A program made the position numbers and the translations under genes. 64,000 nucleotides of DNA from Streptomyces sp. PH10-H1. Its GTDB lineage: Bacteria; Actinomycetota; Actinomycetes; Streptomycetales; Streptomycetaceae. The stretch's first letter is position 1, and the number at the start of each line of letters is the position of its first letter. The stretch covers positions 1 to 64,000 of the forward strand of contig NZ_JASISZ010000036.1 of assembly GCF_030063355.1 (NCBI RefSeq), given 5' to 3'. Of this stretch, positions 8,781-17,271 are shown one piece after another. The notes beneath the pieces are model-generated. The model worked only from the letters and a program-made list of their open reading frames with translations, searched no databases and was not told where the DNA came from.

Positions 8781-9173
8781 GGTGCAGACGCTATCGCCGG
8801 CGCTACTGGCCGACGCGTCCGGGCTGGAAGCGTTCCTCCCCTCCGCGGGCGGGCCCGTGGACCGGCGGGCGCTCGAGGCCGCGCTCGGTGAGAGGTGGCA
8901 GTTGGAGGCCGACCGCAAGTGGTGGCCGATCGCCTCGGCCCGGCGGCGTTTCGTCAGGGCGATGGTCTACGTGGCGGCCGGCACCCTCGTCCGGGTCCGG
9001 CTTGTCACCGAAGGGGCACCTGGCACCAGGACGACCGGGGCCACGCCGAGGCGCCTCTCGGCCCGCCGCTGAGCGATGCCGGGATCGCCGGGAAACTGCC
9101 CACACGCGGCCTCCGCATCGGTGACGTGTTCCCGCTCGGGCGCGGGGAGTCCTTCGACTACCTCACGCTGTGA
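8779..9173 (+). pseudogene. Hypothetical protein gene with a frameshift
   Basis: I do not recognise the family. From the ATG at 8779 a coherent frame (LSPALLADASGLEAFLPS, ERWQLEADRKWWPIASARRR, VYVAAGTLVRVRLVTEG) runs to about 9015 and then turns to Arg/Thr-rich noise. The coherent text resumes in another frame (TWHQDDRGHAEAPLGPPLSD, then RGLRIGDVFPLGRGESFDYL) to a stop at 9173. One base lost near the G4 run at 9013-9016 would rejoin the two halves into a protein of about 130 residues. It could be a real mutation or an indel in the assembly. The 3' end overlaps the convergent MFS gene by 11 bases. Confidence 0.6.
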
Positions 9174-10552
9174 CGAGCGCGGCTTGTTCCCCGTGAAGCA
9201 CCGGCTCCGACAACGGTTCCGGCTGGGGCAAGGGCTCCGGCCCGGGCGCCGGTTCCGGCAGGGGATCGTGCACGGGCGCGGTCGCGTCGCCCGGCGGCGG
9301 GCCGACCTCGATGGCGGTCACGACCAGTTCGGTGCCGCCCAGTTCGGGGACCGCACCCGCCGGGGCGCCGGCCGCGCCCGCGACAGCCGCGGCCGCCGCT
9401 CCGCCGCGTCGGCGTATGGCACCGGGCAGCAGCACGCGGCCGCCGCTGTGCAGCGCGACGGCGGTGAGCGGCACGGCGGTGGCGAGCAGCGCGCAGGCCA
9501 GCACCGCTCCCATGACCGGGTAGCCGACGTGGGTGGAGAGCAGCGTCCCGGCCAGTGGTCCGCATGCGACGCCGACATTGGAGGCCGAGCCGGCCAGCAC
9601 GGCCCACCGGCCCTGTCCGTCGAGGGATGCGGCCAGGCCGATCACGTAGGAGAGCACCACCGGGTAGACGGTGTTCCACAGCACCTCGCCGGCGGCGAAC
9701 GGCACGGCTCCGCCGGCCGAGGCGCTCACCGCGACGCAGCAGGCGATGACCGCGGTGCCCACGCCGACCGGGATGGCGCGGCCGAGCCGGGAAGCCGGCG
9801 CGGCCGCCGCCGAGCGCGACGGCGAAGACCAGGCCGAGCGCGGCTTCCGACAGACCGGCCCGGTCGAGGCCGATGCGTCCGCTCACGCCCCACAGGGCGT
9901 TCTGCGCCATCGACCAGCAGAGCATCGCGCCGGCCAGCACGGTGCCGGAGCGCCGGTGCGGCAGCCGGCCCGGGGCGCCGCGCCGTGGTGAGCCGGTCCG
10001 GTCCGGCGCGGACGGGAGCCGGCCCGCCGCGGGGAGGACCAGCGCCGCGGCGCAGGCGATGGCGGCGAACGGCAGCGCGTGGCCGCCGCCGAGCCGCGGC
10101 AGCACCAGGTACAGTGCGCCGGCGGTCGCCGAAGTGGTCAACAGGCCCAGCACCGAGGCACGGTGCGGATCAGGACGGGCGGCGATTCCGACGGCGGCCA
10201 CCGCGGTCGCCGTCCCTGAGCCGAAGCCGCCGATGACGCAGCCGGCGACCACCAGCGGGACGTGGGCGGTCGCGGCGGCCAGCGCGAAGCCGGCCACCAT
10301 GAGGAGGAGCCCGGCACGGGCGAGACGGACGGGCCCGGCGCAGTCCACGCGAGAGGCGAGCGTCAGGCCGGCAGTCGCGGAGGAGAGCAGAAGGGCGCTG
10401 CCGACAGCGCCCGCGTGCGTGGCGCTCAGGCCGAGCCCGCCCGGGGAGGATCCGAGGCGGCCGACGATGGTGGGCAGAAGATAGGCGGCGAGATACCCGG
10501 CGGCGAAGACCACGACCAGGGGCAGGACCGCCGCGCGGGGGCGCGGAGGCAT
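9163..10552 (-). pseudogene. MFS transporter gene split by a single-base frameshift
   Basis: From the ATG at 10552 (ribosome site AGAGG 7 bases upstream) the frame encodes the first half of an MFS transporter with repeated hydrophobic helices (VLPLVVVFAAGYLAAYLLP; VVAGCVIGGFGSGTATAVAA; GTVLAGAMLCWSMAQNALWG), ending in GLVFAVALGG. The second half continues in a different frame (ASRLGRAIPVGVGTAVIACC; VLWNTVYPVVLSYVIGLAAS; GPLAGTLLSTHVGYPVMGAV) to a stop at 9163. One extra base in the GGCGGCGGCC tract near 9805 explains the break. The intact protein would have about 12 membrane segments and 460 residues. Substrate unknown. If the indel is an assembly error, the gene is functional. Confidence 0.75.
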
Positions 10553-10697
10553 GGGCGTACCTCTCAACAGGACGAAGGCCAAAGGGGGGTGGAGCGCCTA
10601 TCGACCGACAGGAACGCGCAGAGCCATATCTATCAAGTGGGAGGACCGCGACAGAAGGTGGTATCGGGAACTTAAACCCACTGTTGCCGATTCGAGA

Positions 10698-12134
10698 TCA
10701 AACGTCCTGCGGCAGCAGTCGTACCGCCCGGTCGATTTCCGCCGGAGACAGGTGCGCGTACCCCATGACCAGGCGTACCCGGCCGTCGTCCCCGCCGGTT
10801 CCGCGGCGGGTGTAGTCGGACAGCGGGCGCACTGCCACGCCCGCCGCCGCGGCCGCGGTGAGGAAGCGCGGCTCGGGCCCGTACCGCGCGGGCAGGGCCA
10901 CGATCACATGCAGCCCCGCCGCGATGCCGCTGACCCGCGCGCCGGGAAAGCGTCGCTCCAGCGCCTCCGCCAGCGCGTTGCGGCGGGTGCGGTAGAGCCG
11001 CTGGCAGCGCCGCAGCTGCCGGTCGTAGTGGCCGCTGACGATGAACTCGGCCAGCACGGCCTGCTCGGTCACCGGATTGCCGAGATCCATGGTCCGCTTG
11101 CGCGCCGCGACCTCGGCCGCCAGGGCGGGCGGCGCCACCAGCCAGCCCAGTCGCAGGCCCGGAGCGAGCGACTTGCTGACCGACCCGGTGTAGGCGACCC
11201 GGTCGGGGGCCAGGCCCTGGAGGGCGCCGACCGGCGCCCGGTCGTAGCGGAAGTCCCCGTCGTAGTCGTCCTCGATCAGCAGTCCGTCGCGCTCCCGGGC
11301 CCAGTCGGCCAGTTCGCCGCGCCGCCGCGCCGTGTACGCCACCCCGGACGGGAACTGGTGGGCAGGCGTGATCACGGCCGCTCGTACCCCGGTGGCGGCC
11401 AGCGCCGCCGGGTCGAGGCCGTCGCCGTCGACCGGCACCGGGACGGCCTCCAGTCCGGCCGCCGCGAACAGCGCCGTGTGCTCGGGGCTGCCGGGATCCT
11501 CCACCGCCACCCGGCGCTCCCCCCGGTCCCGCAGGACCAGACCGATCAGGGTGTGCGCCTGGGCTACCCCGGAGCAGACCACGACCCGGTCCGGGTCCAC
11601 CGCGACCCCGCGGCGGCGGGCCAGCAGATCGGTGAGGGCGGCGCGCAGTTCGGGCAGACCGCGGGGGTCGGGATAGCCGAACGCCCGGTGCGGAAGCCGG
11701 GTCAGGACGCGGCGGTGGGCGGCCGACCAGGCGGCGCGCGGAAAGAGCGACAGGTCCGGCAGTCCGGGCCGGAAGTCCGAAGGACCGCCCCGGTCGTCCG
11801 CCGCGAACGGACCCGGGACGGGCGCCCCGGGGCCCGCGCACACGCTGGTCACCCAGGTCCCGGCGCCCTGCCGGCTGCTCAGATAGCCCTCGGCGGTCAG
11901 CTGCGCGTAGGCGTCCGTCACCAGCCCCCGCGACACCCGCAGATCGGCGGCCAGTTCCCGGCTCGACGGCAGCTGCGTGCCGGGTGTCAGCCGGCCCGCG
12001 CGCACCGCGTCCCGCAGCGCCGCCTGGAGCGCGCGGCCGCGGCTGCGGGCCGGAGCGGCGGCCGAGGGGAGCAGCAGTTCCCAGGCGGCGGTCCCGCCGG
12101 CCCCGGTGTCGGAAGTGGTCCTCGAAGCAGCCAT
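10698..12134 (-). CDS. MocR-family regulator (GntR HTH plus aminotransferase domain)
   Basis: A 478-residue MocR/PdxR-type protein. The N-terminal GntR winged helix (LQAALRDAVRAGRLTPGTQL, PSSRELAADLRVSRGLVTDA) is linked to a fold-type I aminotransferase-like domain with the PLP lysine in YTGSVSKSLAPGLRLGW, plus LLIEDDYDGDFRYDR and VVCSGVAQAH. Such proteins use PLP as an effector and mostly regulate vitamin B6, GABA or amino-acid genes, usually divergent from themselves. Here the divergent neighbour is an EamA exporter 46 bases away. There is no Shine-Dalgarno; TAAGGT ends 8 bases before the ATG, consistent with a leaderless mRNA. Confidence 0.9.
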   Translation of the reverse strand: MAASRTTSDTGAGGTAAWELLLPSAAAPARSRGRALQAALRDAVRAGRLTPGTQLPSSRELAADLRVSRGLVTDAYAQLTAEGYLSSRQGAGTWVTSVCAGPGAPVPGPFAADDRGGPSDFRPGLPDLSLFPRAAWSAAHRRVLTRLPHRAFGYPDPRGLPELRAALTDLLARRRGVAVDPDRVVVCSGVAQAHTLIGLVLRDRGERRVAVEDPGSPEHTALFAAAGLEAVPVPVDGDGLDPAALAATGVRAAVITPAHQFPSGVAYTARRRGELADWARERDGLLIEDDYDGDFRYDRAPVGALQGLAPDRVAYTGSVSKSLAPGLRLGWLVAPPALAAEVAARKRTMDLGNPVTEQAVLAEFIVSGHYDRQLRRCQRLYRTRRNALAEALERRFPGARVSGIAAGLHVIVALPARYGPEPRFLTAAAAAGVAVRPLSDYTRRGTGGDDGRVRLVMGYAHLSPAEIDRAVRLLPQDV

Positions 12135-12180
12135 GGGATTGGACCTTAATCCGGACCGATTCGCTTCATAGCGTCATCCC
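12135..12180. promoter_or_regulatory. Compact divergent promoter between MocR and EamA genes
   Basis: This 46-base gap must hold both promoters. Towards EamA, TAGCGT (12169-12174) ends 6 bases before its ATG. Towards MocR, TAAGGT on the minus strand ends 8 bases before its ATG. Neither gene has a visible Shine-Dalgarno, so both may be leaderless. Two GGACC direct repeats (12141-12145 and 12153-12157) are a possible MocR binding site. Confidence 0.4.
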
Positions 12181-13194
12181 ATGAACTCATTCCAGCGCCG
12201 TGGAGCGCTCCTGGCCGCCCTCGCCTGTGTCCTGGTCGGCGGCTCCTTCACCGCCAATGGCGCACTCACTGGCTACCCGCACGCCGGGGGCCAGGCGCTG
12301 CGATACGGCATCGCCTTCGTCCTGCTCGCCCTGATCACGCTCCGGGGCGCGACGCGTGCGGCCGTCCGGTTGCGTGCGCTGACCGGCCGTCAGTGGCTGC
12401 GGATCGCGGTGCTGGCCGCGACCGGCATGGTCGGCTTCAACCTCTCGATACTCGCCGCCGAGGCCACCGCGGAACCCGCGGTGCCCGGCGTGCTGGTGGG
12501 CTGCGCGCCGATCGTGGTGGCCGTACTGGTGCCGCTGCTGAACGGCAGACGGCCCGAGCGCGCGGTGCCGGCCGGGGCGCTGCTCGTGGCGGGCGGAGCC
12601 TTCGCGGTCCAGGGGTGGGGCGGGACGGACACCGCGGGACTGGTCTGGTCCGTGGCGGCGCTGGCCGGTGAGGTCGCCTTCGCGGTGGTCGCCGTACCGC
12701 TGGTCGGACCGCTGGGTCCGCGACTGCTGTCGACGTGCGTCTGCGGCTTGGCCACCGCCGAGGCCGGGCTGCTCGGCCTGCTGCTCGACGGGCGGGCCGC
12801 ACTGCGGATGCCGGAAGTGAGTGAGGCCGTGGCGCTGGGCTGGCAGGTCGTCGTGGCGACCGTGATCGGCTTCGTGTGCTGGTACGCCGGGATGCAGCGC
12901 ATCGGCGCCGAGCGCGCCACGCTGTTCTCGGGGCTGATCCCGGTCTCCGCGGCCCTGACCGCGCCCCTGGTGGGCGTGGGCACCTTCGGTCCTGGCCGGC
13001 TGGGGGGCAGCCTGCTGGTGGCGGCCGGGGTCGCGGTGGGCTCCGGAATGCTCGCCCGACGCACGCCCAGCGAGCACTCCGGAACCGTGGCAGCCCGGAA
13101 TTCAGCCCCTCCGGCCTACGAGGACAGCGCGGCCGGAGAAACGCGCAACCCGGTGACCCTGCCGGTCACCGCTGGCGGGAGCCGTCCAGGATGA
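12181..13194 (+). CDS. EamA/DMT superfamily transporter
   Basis: A 337-residue drug/metabolite transporter with about ten hydrophobic helices in two EamA repeats (first: LLAALACVLVGGSFTANGAL to LLVAGGAFAVQGWG; second: LVWSVAALAGEVAFAVVAVP to GSLLVAAGVAVGSGML). The hydrophilic C-terminal tail of about 45 residues is unusually long. The family exports amino acids, metabolites or toxic analogues. The divergent MocR regulator suggests control by a PLP-linked or amine metabolite. The 3' end overlaps the convergent hydrolase gene by 29 bases. Confidence 0.9.
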   Translation: MNSFQRRGALLAALACVLVGGSFTANGALTGYPHAGGQALRYGIAFVLLALITLRGATRAAVRLRALTGRQWLRIAVLAATGMVGFNLSILAAEATAEPAVPGVLVGCAPIVVAVLVPLLNGRRPERAVPAGALLVAGGAFAVQGWGGTDTAGLVWSVAALAGEVAFAVVAVPLVGPLGPRLLSTCVCGLATAEAGLLGLLLDGRAALRMPEVSEAVALGWQVVVATVIGFVCWYAGMQRIGAERATLFSGLIPVSAALTAPLVGVGTFGPGRLGGSLLVAAGVAVGSGMLARRTPSEHSGTVAARNSAPPAYEDSAAGETRNPVTLPVTAGGSRPG

Positions 13195-14005
13195 CCCGGG
13201 CCACCAGCGCGGGTTCGTCGTTCATCGGGACATGGCCGCAGCCCGGCAGCCGGATCAGCCGGGCGCCGGGGATGGTGTGCTTGGCGCGGATCCCCTGGCG
13301 GCGCAGCAGGACACGGTCCTGGCTGCCCCAGGCGATGGTCACGGGGACATCGGGGATGTCGTGTCCGAAGACCACGCCCGCGCGGCCCGCCGCCAAGGTG
13401 GCCTCGAAGCCGGCGGCCTCGCGCAGGGCGCGGGTCTCGGCCACCACCGCTTCGGGTGTGCGCAGTCCGGGGCGGGCGTAGATCGCGCTGGTGAGCGCGG
13501 CGCGGCCGGCGGCGCTGCGGGACATCCGCTCGACGGTGGGCGGCGGCAGGAGCCGGGCGCCGCGCCGCATGGCGCCCAACACGGTGAAGGCGTAGCGCCG
13601 TTCCGGCTCGGTCCAGAATCCGGCGGGGGACAGCGCGGTGACACTGCGGACCAGCCGCTCGCGTCCCAGGTGCAGGGCGATGAGCCCGCCGAGGGAATTG
13701 CCGGCCACATGGGGGCGGCCGAGCCCGAGCGCGGCGAAGAAGGCGGCGAGCGCGGCGACGGCCGTCGGCAGGTCGCTGGGCACCGACGAGTGCTGCGCGG
13801 GGGACTGGCCGAAGCCGGGGAGATCCACGGCGATGACGTCCCGCTCGCCGGCGAGCAGGCCGGCCACCGGGTCCCATGCCTGCAGGTGGTGCCCGATGCC
13901 GTGCAGCAGCACCAGCGGCTCGCCTGAGCCGCGCCGCTCGTAGGCGACGGTGACGGGCGGGAGACCGGCGGGGGAGACCTCGATGAGCGAGGCGGTTCGG
14001 GGCAT
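13166..14005 (-). CDS. Alpha/beta hydrolase
   Basis: A 279-residue alpha/beta hydrolase. Visible are the oxyanion region LVLLHGIGHHLQAWDPV, VIAVDLPGFGQSP, the nucleophile elbow VAGNSLGGLIALHLG (GNSLG, Ser), the acid strand PVTIAWGSQDRVLL, and the catalytic His in CGHVPMND. I start at the ATG at 14005, where GGAG sits 8 bases upstream; an ATG 27 bases further upstream is also in frame. Substrate unknown; the sequence looks like the ester-hydrolase/haloperoxidase group. An NCS2 permease remnant lies just upstream. Confidence 0.9.
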   Translation of the reverse strand: MPRTASLIEVSPAGLPPVTVAYERRGSGEPLVLLHGIGHHLQAWDPVAGLLAGERDVIAVDLPGFGQSPAQHSSVPSDLPTAVAALAAFFAALGLGRPHVAGNSLGGLIALHLGRERLVRSVTALSPAGFWTEPERRYAFTVLGAMRRGARLLPPPTVERMSRSAAGRAALTSAIYARPGLRTPEAVVAETRALREAAGFEATLAAGRAGVVFGHDIPDVPVTIAWGSQDRVLLRRQGIRAKHTIPGARLIRLPGCGHVPMNDEPALVARVILDGSRQR

Positions 14006-14130
14006 GCGGCGCTCCTGACCGTTGGTAGACATGACGTCAGGAAGGTTATCGGCGAATCCGGGGGAACTCCTATGGGGCACCGTGAGTTGACTGGATACGG
14101 GCCGGTGCACAGCGGCCGGCCCGGCCAGCA

Positions 14131-14163
14131 GCCCCGACCGGGCGCCCCCGTCTCGGTCGGGGC
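14131..14163 (-). terminator. Hairpin terminator after the NCS2 permease remnant
   Basis: A perfect 9-bp stem (14131-14139 with 14155-14163) with a 15-base loop lies about 50 bases beyond the remnant's out-of-frame stop. It is probably the original gene's terminator, kept after the deletion. Confidence 0.6.
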
Positions 14164-14214
14164 GTCCTCCCGCCGGCGCGCAGCGGCTCATCGCCGCCGC
14201 GCCGCGGCCGTCGG

Positions 14215-14591
14215 CTACTTGGCGCCCAGCAGCGGGGCGCGATCTGGAAGGCGACGACGGCGTTGAGGCCGAGCCCGAGCCCGGCCGCGATCGCCAGCGG
14301 CAGGTTCCCGCCGACACCCATGATCACCGTCATGACGGCGGCGACCAGGGCGGTGGCGGTGACCAGTTGGCCGGTTGACAGATGGTGCCCGAACTTGTCT
14401 GTCGCACTACCGAGGATGATCGGGTTCAGCACGAGGATGTAGGCCATCGTGAAGAACGTGGCGAAGCCGCCCCGCAGCTCCCGGCCGACGCTGGATCCGC
14501 GTTCCGAGATCCGGAAATAGCGGTCCAGCGGGCTGCCGGGCGGCGGGGCGGCGGACAGCGGCGCTGCCGTCTCTATGACAGGTTCTGGCAT
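14215..14591 (-). pseudogene. NCS2 purine permease remnant with internal deletion
   Basis: From the ATG at 14591 about 115 residues match the N-terminus of an NCS2/AzgA-type (hypoxanthine/guanine/adenine) permease: PLDRYFRISERGSSVGRELR, the helix FATFFTMAYILVLNPIIL, TGQLVTATALVAAVMTVIMG and GLGLGLNAVVAFQIAP. The remaining three quarters of a normal transporter (about 450-480 residues) are missing. Immediately after FQIAP, in a shifted frame, PLLGAK and a stop (TAG at 14215-14217) look like the protein's original C-terminus, followed by a hairpin. A large internal deletion therefore joined the two ends. No function is expected. Confidence 0.75.
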
Positions 14592-14750
14592 GGCACTCCT
14601 CGGTGACGCCCTCTGGCGCCGCGCGAGGTTTCGCAGGACGCGGGGCACACGGATTGTGCCTGCCGCAGCGGCTGCGCGGGTTTCCGCCGCGTAACCTCAC
14701 ATCACCTTCACATTGCGGTCAGCGCTGTGGCCATAGCTGTGTCGCCGCTG

Positions 14751-15404
14751 TCAATGGGCTCGGTGCAGGGCGAAGTTGAAGTCGGCGTGCCCCAGCGCGC
14801 CCATCGTCTTCACCCACAGCAGCAGGAACGCCTCGGTGCCGCGCGCCGAGGTGATCCCGCCGAGGTCCACCACCCGCTCGCCCGGCCACCCGAACTCCGC
14901 CAGCAGCGCGGCCGTCTGCTCCTTCGCCGCCGCATCGTCCCCGCTCAGGAAGAGCACGTGCTCACCCGGCACCCGCGAAGGGTCCACCATCACCGCCGAG
15001 TTGACCGTATTGAGCGTCTTCACCACCCGGGCCTGCGGGTACGCCCGCTGGATCCGCTCGCCGAGACTGTCGGAACCGACCGGGTCCAACACCAGCTCCC
15101 CGTCCGCGAACGACAGCGGATTGGCGACGTCGACCAGCAGTTTCCCGGCGAGGTTGGCCGCTCCCGCCGCCTCCAGGGCGTACAGCGACACCATGCCGCC
15201 GGTGGCGTTGACGACCACTTCGCCGAAGGCCGCCGCATCCGCGAAGGTGCCGTTGTGCCCGCCGGGGCCGGCCTCCTGCGCCCAGGCCAGCGCGGCCGCG
15301 TTGTCCTTCGTGCGCGAGCCCAGCGTCACCTCATGCCCCAGCGCGACGAGCTTGCCGGCGATCGTCCGGCCGACCTCGCCCGTACCCAGTACCCCGTACC
15401 GCAT
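14751..15404 (-). CDS. NADPH-dependent F420 reductase-like / NAD(P)-binding oxidoreductase
   Basis: A 217-residue Rossmann protein of the NADP-oxidoreductase coenzyme F420-dependent family. It has the N-terminal dinucleotide loop MRYGVLGTGEVGRTIAGKL (GxGxxG), the NADP-selective LGSRT after beta-2, LVDVANPLSF and VVKTLNTVNSAVMVDP. The short C-terminal part (FLLLWVKTMGALGHADFNFA) matches relatives that reduce or oxidise small substrates with NADP. Whether it uses F420 cannot be told. The start is the ATG at 15404. Confidence 0.85.
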   Translation of the reverse strand: MRYGVLGTGEVGRTIAGKLVALGHEVTLGSRTKDNAAALAWAQEAGPGGHNGTFADAAAFGEVVVNATGGMVSLYALEAAGAANLAGKLLVDVANPLSFADGELVLDPVGSDSLGERIQRAYPQARVVKTLNTVNSAVMVDPSRVPGEHVLFLSGDDAAAKEQTAALLAEFGWPGERVVDLGGITSARGTEAFLLLWVKTMGALGHADFNFALHRAH

Positions 15405-15485
15405 GCGGTTCCCCTTCGTTACCTGCGACGGCCGCCACGACGACGACCCCGCCTCATTGTGCAGCGGCCCCGGCCGCCCCGCCTG

Positions 15486-16183
15486 GACATCGTCCAGGAG
15501 GCGTGGCTGCGCTGGGCCGGGGCCGACCGCACCCAGGTTCGCGAACCGCGCGCCTGCCTGGTCAGGACCGTGTCCCGGCTCGCCATCGACCGGTTGTGGC
15601 ACGTGCAGTCGCGGCGCGAGGCGTACGGGGGGTGCCCGCGCCGGTCGCCACCGACTTCGAACGGACCGTGCCCGACGCGGAGACGCGCGTAGTGCTCGCG
15701 GAGTCCGTCTCCCTGGCGATGCTCGTCCTGCTGGAGTCACTGTCCCCGCTGGAACGCGCGGTGTTCGTCCGGCGCGAGGCATTCGGCTACCCCTACGCGG
15801 AGATCGCCGCCGTCCTCGACCGTGCCGAGCCGGCCGTACGGCAGCCGGCCGGGCGCGGCCGCCGGCACGTCGAGGAGCGGCGTCCGCGTTTCGACGCGGA
15901 CCCGGCCGAGACCGCCCGGGTCAAGGTGGGCCGCTTCCTGAACGCCATCGGCCGGAGCCCGCTGCCCGACCCCGGCTTCGTCTTCCAGGAGATCAACGGC
16001 GCGCCAGCGCTCCTCGTCACCACTGGCGGACGCCCGCACACCGTGCTCTCGCTGGAAGTCGCCGACGGACTCATCGTCCGCGTCTATCTCCTCACCAATC
16101 CGGAGAAGCTCTCCGGCGTGCTGCCGCCCACGGCACGGGCTCAGGCACCTTCACCGGCCCCGGCGGAGCGCGACGTTCCGTAG
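15486..16183 (+). pseudogene. SigJ-like (ECF41) sigma factor remnant
   Basis: Three lesions are visible. The N-terminus is missing: recognisable sequence begins inside sigma region 2 (DIVQEAWLRWAGADRTQVRE, then LVRTVSRLAIDRLW). Near 15640 the frame shifts, losing part of the linker. The second frame carries region 4 (LVLLESLSPLERAVFVRREA, FGYPYAEIAAVLDRAEPAVR) and then the SnoaL-like C-terminal domain typical of ECF41 sigma factors. That domain lacks an in-frame block of roughly 40-50 residues after PAETARV; only KVGRFLNAIGRSPL onwards remains, ending in VYLLTNPEKLSGV. Intact relatives are about 300 residues. No activity is expected. Confidence 0.75.
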
Positions 16184-16246
16184 CGCGGTGTCGTCCCCGT
16201 AGCGCCGCGTCAACATCGCATGAACGTCATGCGTACCAGGCGTCCC

Positions 16247-16303
16247 CTGGTCCGGACCGGATCGATGATTGGTCTTGACCAAGGGGGAGGCCCGCCCTAT
16301 CGT
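16247..16303 (+). promoter_or_regulatory. Promoter with two dre-like operators upstream of the GntR gene
   Basis: A TTGACC -35 (16275-16280) and TATCGT -10 (16298-16303) are 17 bases apart. The -35 lies inside the palindrome TTGGTCTTGACCAA (16269-16282), close to the DasR response element (TGGTCTAGACCA). A second palindrome, GGTCCGGACC (16249-16258), lies one to two helical turns upstream. This arrangement fits repression by a HutC-type GntR protein, perhaps the product of the next gene or DasR. Confidence 0.5.
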
Positions 16304-16392
16304 CGCCTAGTAGTGCAAGGACCTTTAATAAATAGTGGTTCGGAAACAAGGCTGAACAAGGCCCGCACGGGCCCAGCGATTGTGAGGACAGG

Positions 16393-17166
16393 GTGGGGAC
16401 CACGATGCTCGAGGCGACGCAGGAGGTTCAGGAGCCGAAGTACTGGCACCTGAAGACCGTGCTCAATGACGCGCTCGACTCCGAGTTCTCGGTGGGCGAG
16501 ATCCTGCCCAACGAGCGCGACCTCGCCGCCCGTTTCGGTGTCGCCCGGGCCACCCTGCGCCAGGCCCTGGAGCAGCTCGAGCTGGAGGGCCGCCTGCAGC
16601 GCCGTCGCGGCGTCGGCACCACCGTCGCCCCGCCGCGCATGGGCGTCGCCGTCGGACCCGTCCACAACGCCTGGCCCGGTATCGGCACCGACGTGTGGCG
16701 CACGATCGGCTGCGCCGAGGCCGTCGCCCCGGCCGCCGTCGCCCGGCTCTTCGACAGCGGTGACGGTCTGCCGGTGCACACCATCCGCCGCGAGCGCGTC
16801 ATGAACGGTCAGCCGGTCGCCACCGAGCTGCTCTACGTCCCCGCCGAGTCCGTTCCGGGACTGCCCGGCCTGCTCTCACCCGCGAGCCACGCGCCCGCCG
16901 TCCTGCGTGAGCTGCAGCGGCTGGACCTGGAGGGCGAGGACCGCGCCGTGGAACTGGGCTCGGCCCGCGCCGAGGACGCCAAACAGCTCGACCGGCTGCC
17001 CGGCGCCCCCGTCCTCGTCGTGACCACGCGCTACTTCGCCGCCGGCCAGGTCGCCGCCATCGCGGTCTCCACCTACCGCGCGGACACCTGCCGGCTCACC
17101 TTCGGTGACTCCGGCACGGTGGAGGTCACCCCGCACGAGCAGCAGGAACGCCGCCAGGCGTCCTGA
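16393..17166 (+). CDS. GntR family (HutC subfamily) transcriptional regulator
   Basis: A 257-residue HutC-type regulator. The N-terminal winged HTH (HLKTVLNDALDSEFSVGEIL, LPNERDLAARFGVARATLRQ, ALEQLELEGRLQRRRGVGT) is followed by a UTRA effector domain (about residues 85-240; LPVHTIRRERVMNGQPVATE, then APVLVVTTRYFAAGQVAAIA). The layout is that of DasR, but the sequence is clearly a different paralogue. The annotated GTG at 16393 has GAGG upstream; the ATG at 16405 is an alternative. Palindromic sites in its own promoter suggest autoregulation. A ROK regulator is convergent downstream, so sugar or amino-sugar control is plausible but not shown. Confidence 0.9.
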   Translation: MGTTMLEATQEVQEPKYWHLKTVLNDALDSEFSVGEILPNERDLAARFGVARATLRQALEQLELEGRLQRRRGVGTTVAPPRMGVAVGPVHNAWPGIGTDVWRTIGCAEAVAPAAVARLFDSGDGLPVHTIRRERVMNGQPVATELLYVPAESVPGLPGLLSPASHAPAVLRELQRLDLEGEDRAVELGSARAEDAKQLDRLPGAPVLVVTTRYFAAGQVAAIAVSTYRADTCRLTFGDSGTVEVTPHEQQERRQAS

Positions 17167-17180
17167 ACCACCGCACGATT

Positions 17181-17211
17181 GAGCACCGGGCCCGACGGTG
17201 GTCCGGTGCTC
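17181..17211. terminator. Hairpin terminator between convergent GntR and ROK genes
   Basis: A perfect 9-bp stem (17181-17189 with 17203-17211) and 13-base loop lies 14 bases after the GntR stop and 61 bases from the ROK stop. It can serve either strand. Confidence 0.6.
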
Positions 17212-17271
17212 AGTGGTTTCCCGGTCCGGTGACCGGCCCGAGCCCCGAGCCTGAGTGGCGGCAGCGGCTGG

